Source: a virus. Taken from it: DNA of 42,655 nt. The notes below the pieces were generated by a model. It searched no databases. It was not told the origin of the DNA and saw only the letters and a list, made by a program, of their open reading frames with translations. The position numbers and the translations under genes were made by a program. The DNA lies in IMG/VR virus record IMGVR_UViG_3300019890_000011, positions 1-42,655 of that record, one strand, 5' to 3'. Numbering within the stretch: the first letter of the stretch is position 1; the number at the start of each line of letters is the position of its first letter. Below are positions 1 through 7,138 of the stretch, in pieces.

Positions 1-36
1 CTGATCCAGCACACAAACTAGCCGCGGCTGGATCAG
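1..36. other. Fold-back at the left end, probable assembly or library artefact
   Basis: Bases 1-10 are the exact reverse complement of 27-36, with a 16-base loop. The right-hand copy of this locus lacks the first arm: its flank differs at the six bases preceding the shared repeat. Bases 2-4 would place a TGA in the frame of the gene crossing the join, which the right copy does not have. The first six bases are therefore best discarded. Confidence 0.65.
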
Positions 37-132
37 CTACGCGCTAGCGAAGGGGCCGACAGAGATGCGTCGCTTGGGAACGTGCGGCACATGCAACGAG
101 CGCAAGTATGACCGGCCATTAAAAGCACCCCA
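7..132. repeat. Left copy of 126-bp terminal direct repeat (circular join)
   Basis: Bases 7-132 are identical to 42530-42655. One reading frame crosses the join without interruption, so the repeat reflects a circular or circularly permuted molecule read past its start, not a biological terminal repeat with its own genes. The offset gives a unit of 42,523 bp. An overlap of this size is also what a k-mer assembler leaves on a closed contig, so it says little about packaging. Confidence 0.9.
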
Positions 133-151
133 ATTGCGGCGCAGCATTTAA
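8..151 (+). CDS. 3' part of join-spanning small protein with a Cys pair
   Basis: This is the C-terminal part of the 82-residue protein that starts at 42426. The frame reads in from the repeat (codon at 8-10 equals 42531-42533) and stops with TAA at 149-151. The part here contains a C-G-T-C knuckle followed by basic residues, suggesting metal or nucleic-acid binding, but a single CxxC is weak evidence. Only the last six codons plus the stop lie beyond the repeat. Function unknown. Confidence 0.65.
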   Translation, partial: STQTSRGWISYALAKGPTEMRRLGTCGTCNERKYDRPLKAPQLRRSI

Positions 152-163
152 GGTGCTAAAATA
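151..163 (+). promoter_or_regulatory. AGGTGCT plus A/T-rich element upstream of gene 194
   Basis: AGGTGCTAAAATA sits 31 bp before the GTG at 194. Closely similar elements, AGGTGCT followed by A/T, occur at 35135-35147 on the plus strand and 35089-35077 on the minus strand, both inside the divergent control region. The other copies of the core that I found are inside coding sequence without the A/T flank. It may be a promoter part or an operator. Confidence 0.3.
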
Positions 164-193
164 AGGCTCACGGTTTCACAATCGGAGCAGGCA

Positions 194-403
194 GTGACAG
201 GCAGCAAACCCATCAAGCGCGGCCGTGGCCGTCCCTCACTTACCGGCACGCCAGGCGCGCGGTTCATGATCCGGCTGCCGCAGCACGTCGCGGACTATCT
301 GCGCGCCGTCGGCGGCGGGTCTCTCTCTCGCGGGATCATTCAGCAAACCACGGGCAGCGCGGCGCCCAGGGCGCGACTGACCAAGCGCGTAGCCCATAAG
401 TGA
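194..403 (+). CDS. Small basic AT-hook-like DNA-binding protein
   Basis: A 69-residue basic protein with a G-R-G-R-P core near residues 10-14, the signature of an AT-hook that grips the minor groove of A/T-rich DNA. A hydrophobic stretch (FMIRLPQHVADYLR) resembles the start of a ribbon-helix-helix fold. The GTG start has a GGAG-type ribosome site about 8 bases upstream, and no nearby ATG fits. The last codons overlap the next start as GTGA, so the two genes are coupled. A role as regulator or nucleoid-like protein is inferred only. Confidence 0.65.
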   Translation: MTGSKPIKRGRGRPSLTGTPGARFMIRLPQHVADYLRAVGGGSLSRGIIQQTTGSAAPRARLTKRVAHK

Positions 404-903
404 AAACAGTAATTGCACTCGCCGTCGTGATTTTCGCAATCGCGTGGGGAGTGGCAGAATTTCGCACGGCCTACGAGTACAGCAACACAATCGGCTCCTA
501 TTGGGATCTGAGCGATAAATCCTCGACGCTCAAGCAGAAGTCCGAATATCTTGACAAGTACGTGGCCGCGCTTCAGCAGCCCGGAAAATTCGCCTCCCAC
601 GATGCGGTGATCTATCCGACGCCGAACAACAGCTTCGAGCAAAACATGGTCGCGCTCGTGTCGCTGCAAGGGCGCATGCATCAGATCCAGGGCATGGACG
701 AATCGTCGTTCGCCTATCAGACAGCGATTCAGCAGATCACGGCGCAGGAACAAGGCGAGGCGAAGGCGCTGACATCCACATTCGAGGGCTGCTGGTTTCT
801 GCAGAATCACACATTGCTGTGGGGGTGGCACGACGGTTTGGTGTGGGGCGGAATCGCATTGGCGCTGATCGTCCTTGGCATGCTTGCATTGGCCTACATA
901 TAA
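400..903 (+). CDS. Membrane protein with N- and C-terminal transmembrane segments
   Basis: A 167-residue protein with a hydrophobic segment at residues 3-19 and another at about 149-167, framing a polar region rich in Gln, Ser and Lys that probably lies in the periplasm. It starts at a GTG overlapping the previous stop (GTGA). It lies directly before the integrase, where phages often carry superinfection-exclusion or other conversion genes; that role is a guess from position. No family recognised. Confidence 0.65.
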   Translation: MKTVIALAVVIFAIAWGVAEFRTAYEYSNTIGSYWDLSDKSSTLKQKSEYLDKYVAALQQPGKFASHDAVIYPTPNNSFEQNMVALVSLQGRMHQIQGMDESSFAYQTAIQQITAQEQGEAKALTSTFEGCWFLQNHTLLWGWHDGLVWGGIALALIVLGMLALAYI

Positions 904-921
904 AAAACTGGGATCCTAAAA

Positions 922-2559
922 ATGAAACGAGCAGCGACCTACTCACGATTCTCAACTGACAAGCAGACGGAGGCCTCGATCGAAGATCAGCGGCGGTGCT
1001 GCGCGGACTACGCGAAGCAGAACGGCCTGCAGGTGCTCCACGAATTTTCGGATCTCGCGATCTCCGGAGCGAGCTTCGGCAATCGCCCGGGCGTCAACGC
1101 GCTGCAGAAGGCTGCCTTCGCGGGCGAGCTCGACGTCATCCTGATTGCGGATCTGACGCGCCTCTCACGCAATAGCGCCGACCTTCCAAAATTCCTCGAG
1201 CGCATGCGGTTTCGCAAAATCCGCGTCATCGGCGTGCTCGATCACTTCGACTCCGATCAGCGGCACTCGCGTATGCAGGCGGGCCTGTCCGGCATCATGT
1301 CGGACGAATATCGCCTGGCCATCGGCGAGCGCGTGCACCTGGCGCTCGATACCCTTGCCAAGTCCGGGAAGCCAACGGGCTCGAAGGCTTACGGCTACAC
1401 ATCGAAGCAAGTCGTGATCCCCGAGCAGGCAAAAATCGTCAAAGAAATCTTCGAGCGCATCGCCGCCGGCGAGACCATGTTGGCGATCGCCAGCGACTTG
1501 AACGGCCGCCAGGTCAGATCCCCAGGTGCCAGCTGGAAGGGTCGCGTCACCAACCGCGGCGACGGCCGCTGGATCGTGCCGGCGCTGAACAACATGCTGC
1601 AGAACGAAACGTACATGGGCCGCGTGGTCTGGAATCGCTCGCAGTGGGTCAAAGATCCGGAGACCGGCAAGCGCACGCGCCGCGAGCGCCCGGAATCCGA
1701 ATGGATCATCGACGAGCGGCCCGAGCTCGCCATCGTTGACCGCAAGACCTGGGACACCGTCTCGGCTTTGATGACGCGGCGGAAACTCAGCTACGGCAAG
1801 AAGGGTGGCGGCCGCACCAAGTACCCGCTGTCCGGTCTGCTGGTCTGCGGCCGCTGCGATGCGCGGTTCATCATTTCCGGCGGCGGCAAAAACAGCCGAG
1901 GCTATGGCAGCGGCCTGCCCCGGTACTACACCTGTTCGACCTTCCACCAGGGCGGACCTGCCGCCTGCAGCAATTCGATCCGGGTGCCGCGCGATCTTTG
2001 CGAGACTCGGCTGCTGGAGCCGGCGCTCAATGACCTGCTGTCGGACGCGGCCGTCGACAAAGCCGTGATCCGGATCCGCAAGGCGCTCAAAGAACGGCCG
2101 CCCGAGCCAGTGGCCGATGTCGCGGAAGTCGATACCAAAGTTGCGAAGATCCGTGCTTTAGTTGCATCGGGTGCGCTCGATGGCGACATGGCCGAGACCC
2201 TGTTTGCCAAACTGGAGGCTGAGCGGTTGGCGATTGTGCGACAGTCGCACAGTGCTGCACGGCCGCCCCTGGTCTCAGGTCCGTGGGGGCTGGAGGCTGA
2301 GTACCGCGAGCACGCCCAAAAGTTGCGCGCGGATCTCACGGGTGAGGATGCGGACGTGGCGCGCGCCGCTCTCGCCTCAATCTATGGCCAGCGCATCCGG
2401 CTGCTACCGGATCGGCACGGCCTGCACCTCATCGCCGAGGTGCATTTCCAGGCCAACGCGGTCCTGCACGCGGTCGGCGGCTCAGTGGGTCGTATTTCAC
2501 TGAGTAGCGGGGGCCTGCAATCGGCTCATATACCCCTGATCCGCAAGGGGCAAAAATGA
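922..2559 (+). CDS. int: Large serine recombinase (phage integrase)
   Basis: At 545 residues this has the full layout of a large serine integrase. The resolvase domain spans about 1-155 with Y-S-R-x-S-T-D and presumed nucleophile Ser11; the D-L-T-R-L-S-R motif follows near 79-85. A recombinase domain lies at about 165-275. A zinc-ribbon at about 300-350 has C-G-R-C and two further Cys. A coiled, charged region extends to about 480. Such enzymes integrate phage DNA between attP and attB by a 2-bp staggered cut through a phosphoserine link, and need a directionality factor to excise. Only 18 bp separate it from the gene before, leaving little room for the usual adjacent attP. Family assignment is secure; the attachment site is not found. 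Confidence 0.95.
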   Translation: MKRAATYSRFSTDKQTEASIEDQRRCCADYAKQNGLQVLHEFSDLAISGASFGNRPGVNALQKAAFAGELDVILIADLTRLSRNSADLPKFLERMRFRKIRVIGVLDHFDSDQRHSRMQAGLSGIMSDEYRLAIGERVHLALDTLAKSGKPTGSKAYGYTSKQVVIPEQAKIVKEIFERIAAGETMLAIASDLNGRQVRSPGASWKGRVTNRGDGRWIVPALNNMLQNETYMGRVVWNRSQWVKDPETGKRTRRERPESEWIIDERPELAIVDRKTWDTVSALMTRRKLSYGKKGGGRTKYPLSGLLVCGRCDARFIISGGGKNSRGYGSGLPRYYTCSTFHQGGPAACSNSIRVPRDLCETRLLEPALNDLLSDAAVDKAVIRIRKALKERPPEPVADVAEVDTKVAKIRALVASGALDGDMAETLFAKLEAERLAIVRQSHSAARPPLVSGPWGLEAEYREHAQKLRADLTGEDADVARAALASIYGQRIRLLPDRHGLHLIAEVHFQANAVLHAVGGSVGRISLSSGGLQSAHIPLIRKGQK

Positions 2560-2813
2560 CCCGCAAACCAGCCAGGCGCCCAAAACGCCCCCTAGGGCGC
2601 ACGTCTACACCCGCCCGCCCCCCCAAACGCTCCCAGGCCTTCCCACGGGCTCCCAGGGCCACCCTCCCTCACGGCGTGCTCTGTTCGCGCTGCGGCTGTA
2701 CGTTTATCCAGGCCGCCGCCCTGCTTCCCCACAGCTGGCTCGCAAATCTGCACTCAGCGGGTGCAGATTCGCGGCGGACGTCTATACGTCGTACTGACGA
2801 GCGCAGTACATGA
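2556..2813 (+). CDS. Small Pro/Arg-rich protein with C-x2-C-x-C motif
   Basis: An 85-residue protein starting with ATG that overlaps the integrase stop (ATGA). The first 35 residues are rich in Arg and Pro; a C-S-R-C-G-C motif at about 43-48 suggests one half of a metal site. Its own stop overlaps the next start in the same way, which supports it as a gene. By position after the integrase it could be the recombination directionality factor, but nothing in the sequence shows that. Confidence 0.5.
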   Translation: MTRKPARRPKRPLGRTSTPARPPKRSQAFPRAPRATLPHGVLCSRCGCTFIQAAALLPHSWLANLHSAGADSRRTSIRRTDERST

Positions 2814-3040
2814 GCGCGCAACCACGCCGAGCGGGTAAGCGGCGCCTGGTCGCCAAAGGCGGCAAGATCCGCATCCAAAAAATGCCGCGCGAGCGAGCTC
2901 GCCCGGAACCTCCCGCGCGCTGCATCGGTTGCGGGTGTGATGACAACAACGCTTGTTTGGCATTCGGCGAAGAGCCCTGCCATTGGGTCGCGGTCAACCG
3001 TGCGCGCGGTGTAGGCATCTGCAGCGAGTGCGCTCGATGA
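2810..3040 (+). CDS. Small phage zinc-finger-type protein
   Basis: A 76-residue protein with a basic N-terminal third, then C-I-G-C-G-C-D-D at about 38-45, further Cys near residues 49 and 57, and a final C-S-E-C. This Cys arrangement recurs in small conserved proteins in the early regions of many phages of Pseudomonadota. Metal binding is likely; the target is unknown. Coupled on both sides by ATGA overlaps. Confidence 0.7.
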   Translation: MSAQPRRAGKRRLVAKGGKIRIQKMPRERARPEPPARCIGCGCDDNNACLAFGEEPCHWVAVNRARGVGICSECAR

Positions 3041-3315
3041 TTCACGAAATCAAGAACGGCGACCGGCGGCGGATCCGCGCGCGCACTTCGCGAAAGATCC
3101 TCGCCGTCACCACGGAGCATCGCGCCGACCATAGCTTCGTGCCTGCCGATCGCACTTGGACATTGATTCGCAGGTTGCTGCGCGAGGGCTACACGAAAGG
3201 AGCGCTCGCCCATTTGCTCGGCTATAAGACGCGGGCCCTTCAATTTCGCAAACACCGGGTGACCGCACGCACGGCGCAGCGCGTGCTGGCCCTGCACTCT
3301 CGACTGATGATCTAG
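3037..3315 (+). CDS. Small helix-turn-helix-type protein
   Basis: A 92-residue basic protein. After an Arg-rich start, residues about 43-75 read as a helix-turn-helix: an R-R-L-L-R-E-G-Y turn, an A-L-A-H-L-L-G-Y segment, then a putative recognition helix with Q-F-R-K-H. It resembles small conserved proteins found beside genes for zinc-finger proteins in phages. ATG overlaps the preceding stop. A role in regulating phage or host transcription is inferred. Confidence 0.65.
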   Translation: MIHEIKNGDRRRIRARTSRKILAVTTEHRADHSFVPADRTWTLIRRLLREGYTKGALAHLLGYKTRALQFRKHRVTARTAQRVLALHSRLMI

Positions 3316-3324
3316 GAGGCTTCG

Positions 3325-3876
3325 ATGAACGTAGAAAAGCTGCAGATGGACAAAGACCACGCGCGCGATCTGTACCGCGCCTATCAGGAAAGCCGTGGAC
3401 ACATGACGGCTGACGACCGCGCGATCGCCGCCATCTACAAACGCCTCGCGGCCGGAAAGCTGATCATCCGCGCGCTCGCATCCATAACCGCCGCAGGCCT
3501 CGACGCGGCAGGGCTGCCCAAGCTCGCGATCATGCGGGCCGACAAGCGCAAGGTGGTCGGCTACACAATGCAGGATCAAGTGCACTTTCGCACCGAAGGG
3601 TGGCACCGCGCCAAGGACTTGAACTTTCGATTGCCGATGCCGGGGATGCGGAGTAGCACGGCCAACGCCATTGCCGACGTGCCGCTGATCCCTGTGCATC
3701 TGCGGCCGCGCACTGCGATCGAGAAATACCACGTGCTGTGGGAAGCGGACTGGAATCACTACCCGACTGATCCGTACCTGCTGCGCCGCTTCGGCGCCGA
3801 TGCGTGGCTGGTGGTCGCCGCCTGGGATCTGACGCCCGTGGAGCGAGCGGTCATGTCGACGAGGCTCAATGGTTGA
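3325..3876 (+). CDS. Conserved-looking phage protein of unknown function
   Basis: A 183-residue protein with the best ribosome site in this block, AGGAGG six bases before the ATG, so it may be one of the more abundant early products. The C-terminal segment (about 155-180) has a D-P-Y-L-L-R-R-F-G core and a Trp-rich hydrophobic run. No signal peptide or membrane segment is evident, and no family is recognised. It overlaps the next gene by 8 bp. Confidence 0.65.
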   Translation: MNVEKLQMDKDHARDLYRAYQESRGHMTADDRAIAAIYKRLAAGKLIIRALASITAAGLDAAGLPKLAIMRADKRKVVGYTMQDQVHFRTEGWHRAKDLNFRLPMPGMRSSTANAIADVPLIPVHLRPRTAIEKYHVLWEADWNHYPTDPYLLRRFGADAWLVVAAWDLTPVERAVMSTRLNG

Positions 3877-4135
3877 GATCACTTCCAGCGACGTGCCCGC
3901 AACCATGTGCGCGGCGTGCGGCAAGCGACTCGACGGGGCAACGTCAACCTTTCGCCCTGGGTTGCCGAGCGAGGGCGATATCAGCGTGTGCGCCTATTGC
4001 CAAAACATCGCGGTCTATCGGGCCGATCAGACGCTTCGCCCGATGACCGCGCGCGAGTGGGCTGCCCTGCCCGCGCCAATGCGCAGCGAGCTCGAGACGA
4101 TCAAGGCTGCAATCGATAGGACGCCGCACCCATGA
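3869..4135 (+). CDS. Two-knuckle zinc-ribbon protein
   Basis: An 88-residue protein with C-A-A-C-G at about 14-18 and C-A-Y-C at about 42-45, the two halves of a four-Cys zinc ribbon, followed by an acidic helix. Proteins of this shape are common in phage early regions. The ATG lies within the end of the gene before, and its stop overlaps the next start (ATGA). Confidence 0.65.
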   Translation: MVEITSSDVPATMCAACGKRLDGATSTFRPGLPSEGDISVCAYCQNIAVYRADQTLRPMTAREWAALPAPMRSELETIKAAIDRTPHP

Positions 4136-4368
4136 ATCCCATCGAGTTCCCTCAGCAGACGGTGATCATTGCGAAAGATCAGCCCGAGTATCTGCCATTG
4201 CCCGCGCACGTCTCGGCCGACGGCGTCGTGACCAGCTGCTGGCAGCTCGAGCCATTGGAGATCGAACTGCTCGTCGCGAACGGCGGCAAGCTCTGGCTTT
4301 CACAGATGACCTTCGGCGCGGCATTGCAACCGCAGCTGCCGAGCGTCGTTCAGCCGAAGCTCGAATGA
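4132..4368 (+). CDS. Small phage protein, unknown function
   Basis: 78 residues. It has an M-x-P-I-x-F-P-Q start and a central Cys-Trp pair followed by L-W-L-S, a layout I associate with a common small phage family that has no assigned role. ATGA overlaps on both sides support it as a gene. Confidence 0.6.
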   Translation: MNPIEFPQQTVIIAKDQPEYLPLPAHVSADGVVTSCWQLEPLEIELLVANGGKLWLSQMTFGAALQPQLPSVVQPKLE

Positions 4369-4562
4369 AGGTCAGCGAACAGCTCAAGCAAATGCAGCTT
4401 GATCTGCGAGGCCTCGCAATCTGGCTTGCGCAGGAAGACGAATGCCCCTGGTCGATCTCCACTATGGAAGCCGTCGCGGCCGTCCAAAAGCTACGCTACG
4501 CGTTCGACCATAACTACGTCGGCGAGAGCGAAGCGCCGCCGCCGGCGGCCGATCGAGAATGA
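4365..4562 (+). CDS. Small acidic protein, unknown function
   Basis: 65 residues, mostly helical in appearance, with an amphipathic N-terminal half and an acidic, Pro/Ala-rich tail. Coupled at both ends by ATGA overlaps. No family recognised. Confidence 0.55.
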   Translation: MKVSEQLKQMQLDLRGLAIWLAQEDECPWSISTMEAVAAVQKLRYAFDHNYVGESEAPPPAADRE

Positions 4563-4786
4563 CCAAGCTGGCGAAACCGACCCGCTACCGCGTGCGCTAT
4601 CGCCTGAGCGTCGCCGGCGGCACCGCGACCGAGGACGTCGACGGCCTCTACATTTCGATCGAAGAGCACGAGGCCCTCATCAGCGAGGCCGCGCGACTGG
4701 TGCGCTTCGCAGTTGATCGGCGCCCGCTGGCATTGACCGATACACAGGCGCGCGACGCGCACCGCTGGCTGACGGAGGTTCTGTGA
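4559..4786 (+). CDS. Small protein, unknown function
   Basis: 75 residues: a basic N-terminus with a predicted beta-hairpin (RYRVRYRLSV), an acidic turn, then two helices. The ATG overlaps the stop before it and the TGA overlaps a GTG start after it, so translation is likely coupled. No family recognised. Confidence 0.55.
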   Translation: MTKLAKPTRYRVRYRLSVAGGTATEDVDGLYISIEEHEALISEAARLVRFAVDRRPLALTDTQARDAHRWLTEVL

Positions 4787-5190
4787 TCAAGACGCTGCGC
4801 TTCGAGTTCGACGCGGTTCCGATTGGGCTGCGAAAGACGGTATGCGTTGTTCACAGGCCAGCGGAGGAACTGTCGATGGTTGATTTACTAGGTGATCCGG
4901 TACCTGAGACGCCTCCCATGGACGCGCCGTTGCCGTGGAAAGTGTTCAAGCTGAATGACTGCGACTGGTGGGTTGCGCGCACGCTCGATGAGGCAATTGC
5001 CGATTACCGCCACCAATGCGGAGCCGACGTGTCTATTGAGGGCGAGCACGAGTTGACCGACAAGGAACTAGATCGGCTGATGTACTGCGACGAGGATTGC
5101 AAAAGCAGAATCCCGTTCCGGCAGGCACTGCATGATCTAGTGGATGCCGGGATCAAAAAGCCTGAGATGTTCGCGAGTACGGAACATTAA
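4783..5190 (+). CDS. Acidic protein, unknown function
   Basis: A 135-residue protein rich in Asp, Glu and Trp. It starts at GTG overlapping the previous TGA. The central D-W-W-V-A-R-T-L-D-E-A stretch followed by a Cys-containing helix resembles small phage proteins of unknown role. Its acidic charge would suit a host-protein inhibitor or DNA mimic, but that is speculation. Confidence 0.6.
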   Translation: MIKTLRFEFDAVPIGLRKTVCVVHRPAEELSMVDLLGDPVPETPPMDAPLPWKVFKLNDCDWWVARTLDEAIADYRHQCGADVSIEGEHELTDKELDRLMYCDEDCKSRIPFRQALHDLVDAGIKKPEMFASTEH

Positions 5191-5226
5191 AATGACAGCG
5201 AATGATGCCAGCGCTGAGCCGCAACC

Positions 5227-5361
5227 ATGAGCCGCCGCAGACAGCGCAGCGCTGCTTACCGATTGAGGCGCAAGGCGCGTATGTGGGAGCGGTTCGCGCG
5301 CAGATGGGCAACTAAACACGACGCACTATTGGCTGCGCGTGATGCCGGTTCCGCCAAATGA
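5227..5361 (+). CDS. Very basic 44-residue protein
   Basis: It starts at an ATG and ends with a TGA that overlaps the next ATG. About one residue in three is Arg or Lys, with M-S-R-R-R-Q-R at the start, so it could bind nucleic acid. Between the previous gene and this one is only a leader of 36 bases with an 11-codon open frame (5192-5227). Coupling to the next small gene is the main support. Confidence 0.45.
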   Translation: MSRRRQRSAAYRLRRKARMWERFARRWATKHDALLAARDAGSAK

Positions 5362-5426
5362 TAATCCTTGGAATCCTCGCCCTCTTATCGGTGCTGATCG
5401 GGGGATGGTATGCCGCGCAGCATTGA
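5358..5426 (+). CDS. 22-residue single-pass membrane peptide
   Basis: The peptide is almost entirely one hydrophobic segment (MIILGILALLSVLIGG) with a short polar tail. It starts at an ATG overlapping the previous stop and ends at a TGA overlapping an ATG. Peptides like this are usually missed by annotation. The two overlaps and the complete hydrophobic segment argue for a real gene, but the length is minimal. Confidence 0.45.
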   Translation: MIILGILALLSVLIGGWYAAQH

Positions 5427-5524
5427 TGCCGCAGGAGACGCGCCGCGACAAAGATCTCGAGGAAATCGAGAAACTGAAAGCCGGATGGTTTTATGCGGAA
5501 TTTTCACCTGCACAGGAGACACAA

Positions 5525-5686
5525 ATGGAAGATCAAGCATTGCGAATCAAGGCCCTCGAGATTGCGCTGGCAACCCTTACCCTCGGCGGCAACCGCGATA
5601 AGTACCCGGACGCGAAAGGCGTCGTGGAAGCCGCAGAGACCTACATGAAGTTTCTCGCCAACAAGCCAGACGCAGCTACGCAATGA
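5525..5686 (+). CDS. Small helical protein, unknown function
   Basis: 53 residues from the ATG at 5525, chosen because AGGAG lies six bases upstream. An in-frame ATG at 5426 would add 33 residues and overlaps the preceding stop, so a longer form is possible. The sequence is a single amphipathic helix followed by an acidic second helix, as in many small phage proteins of unknown role. Confidence 0.5.
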   Translation: MEDQALRIKALEIALATLTLGGNRDKYPDAKGVVEAAETYMKFLANKPDAATQ

Positions 5687-6096
5687 AAGACCCTGTCGAC
5701 CACATCCTGCGCCCTGCGCTGCCGTGGCGAAGCGCGCCTGCGGTCACCGAGTGCGGGTATGACGCGAGAATGGTCAAGACCATCAGCCGCGCCGAATTTG
5801 CGCAGCGAGTGAAGGACTACGGCCAGCAGCGCGCCGCCTTGCTGACGTGCATGACGTGCTCGGAGACCTCGCGTCGATACGCAACATGGGAGGAAGATCC
5901 GCGCCAAGCTATCGAGCGCGAAGCCGCCTGGGAATCGAAGTGGCGCAGCGATCGCGGCAACCAACTGCGCGACGAGCTGCTCGCGATCGCGGTCCTGATC
6001 GCAGCCCATCCGGACGAGTTCAAACAGGCGCTCGCCGCTATCGAGTCTCGGCGGGAATGGCTTGAGCGGAAAAACCGAAGCGAGCGTGCGCAATGA
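5683..6096 (+). CDS. Helical protein with Cys knuckle, unknown function
   Basis: A 137-residue, largely helical and charged protein. It contains C-M-T-C near residues 56-59 and a single Cys near residue 24, so a metal site is possible but incomplete. ATGA overlaps on both sides. No family recognised. Confidence 0.55.
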   Translation: MKDPVDHILRPALPWRSAPAVTECGYDARMVKTISRAEFAQRVKDYGQQRAALLTCMTCSETSRRYATWEEDPRQAIEREAAWESKWRSDRGNQLRDELLAIAVLIAAHPDEFKQALAAIESRREWLERKNRSERAQ

Positions 6097-6365
6097 TCAT
6101 GTGGGTTTGTGATTCGTGCGGTCAGACCATCGAGTATGAAGAGGATGGCAACCCGCCGCCTGGATGGGCGACCGTCAGAGCCGTCGTCGTTTGGCGCAAC
6201 GACGGCGACAATGGCAACCACGAATGGACCAGCAGCGCGATTACTCTGTGCGGCAAGGGCTGCAAGACAGGTTCCGGCAACGCCCTTGAGGCGCGGTCGG
6301 TGAAGATTCTGCGCGCTGGATTCAAAGCGGACGCCGAGGCAATAAAAATGAAGGAAGACTCATGA
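6093..6365 (+). CDS. Small zinc-ribbon-like protein
   Basis: 90 residues with C-D-S-C-G at about 6-10 and L-C-G-K-G-C near residues 52-57, spaced like the two knuckles of a zinc ribbon around a beta-rich core. It precedes the ParB-like gene with an ATGA overlap. Binding partner unknown. Confidence 0.6.
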   Translation: MIMWVCDSCGQTIEYEEDGNPPPGWATVRAVVVWRNDGDNGNHEWTSSAITLCGKGCKTGSGNALEARSVKILRAGFKADAEAIKMKEDS

Positions 6366-7138
6366 GCAGCTGGCGCAACCGAATTGTGGCCGAGGGCGAG
6401 GCGGATCCGGCCTCGCTCACCGACAACCCGCGCAACTGGCGGGTGCATCCGAAAAATCAACGCGCGACCGTTGAGGATTCTCTCGACAAAATCGGCTGGA
6501 TCCAAAAGCCGATCGTCAACCGCACCAGCGGTCATTTGCTCGATGGCCACCTGCGCGTCGCCTCGGCGATCGCCCGCGGCGAGACCTCCATCCCGGTGAG
6601 CTACGTGGAGCTCTCCGAGGCCGAAGAGAAGGCCGCCCTCGCCTCCCTTGACCCCATGTCGGCAATGGCGGTGATGGACGGCGAGAAGCTGACCGAGCTG
6701 CTGCAGGACCTCGAGTTCGGCGGCGGCGCGCTCGATGCCATGTTCGACGAGCTGCGGGAGCAGGCGGAAGGCTCCACGCTCGCGGTGGCCAGCAATAATC
6801 CGGAAGGCTTGCTCACCAAAGGCGCGCCCGTGGTCAAGGCGGTGATCGCGGTCGCCGATATCAATCTCGTTGAACGCGCGCTCGCAGCGAGCGGCGCCCT
6901 GTCGCGCGGTGAAGCGCTGCTCGATATGTGCAGGGTCTTCCTCTTCGTAAAAAAGGAAAGCGATGAAAAAGGACAACACGACGCTCAACCAAAAGGCGGC
7001 GTTACGCTTGAGCCTCTTGAAGCAAATCCAAAAACCGATAGTGCTGGAGACGCACGCGGGAACGGGCCAGGTGTGGAAAAAGGTGTACAGCGAGATCGCC
7101 CAAGGCGTGGCGTTCGACGAAAAACCCGCAAAGGCTGA
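6362..7138 (+). CDS. ParB/Srx-like N-terminal domain protein
   Basis: A 258-residue protein whose first 100 residues match the ParB N-terminal (ParB/sulfiredoxin) fold: D-N-P-R-N-W-R at about 21-27, then I-G-W-I, then L-L-D-G-H-L-R and A-R-G near 58-73. In phages this domain is often followed by, or fused to, a DNA methyltransferase, and it can bind or hydrolyse CTP or cut DNA. The last 59 codons overlap the methyltransferase-like gene in another frame, which is long for a phage. An in-frame A_AAA_AAG heptamer lies at 6949-6955, just before the overlap; a -1 shift there would end after three codons, so it would not make a fusion. Confidence 0.75.
   Translation: MSSWRNRIVAEGEADPASLTDNPRNWRVHPKNQRATVEDSLDKIGWIQKPIVNRTSGHLLDGHLRVASAIARGETSIPVSYVELSEAEEKAALASLDPMSAMAVMDGEKLTELLQDLEFGGGALDAMFDELREQAEGSTLAVASNNPEGLLTKGAPVVKAVIAVADINLVERALAASGALSRGEALLDMCRVFLFVKKESDEKGQHDAQPKGGVTLEPLEANPKTDSAGDARGNGPGVEKGVQRDRPRRGVRRKTRKG

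Noticed and set aside
3088-3095. TTCGCGAA in the HTH gene as part of the origin array
   Set aside because: Single copy inside codons; the word is expected by chance in this GC-rich genome. Only the 12-bp-phased cluster is treated as a signal.
2782-3924. 380-codon leftward frame
   Set aside because: Opposes a chain of coupled small genes with AGGAGG and zinc-ribbon motifs; composition is non-native.
6949-6955. A_AAA_AAG as a -1 signal making a ParB-methyltransferase fusion
   Set aside because: A -1 shift leads to a stop after three codons; only +1 or -2 would join the two frames, and the P-site could not re-pair well after -2.
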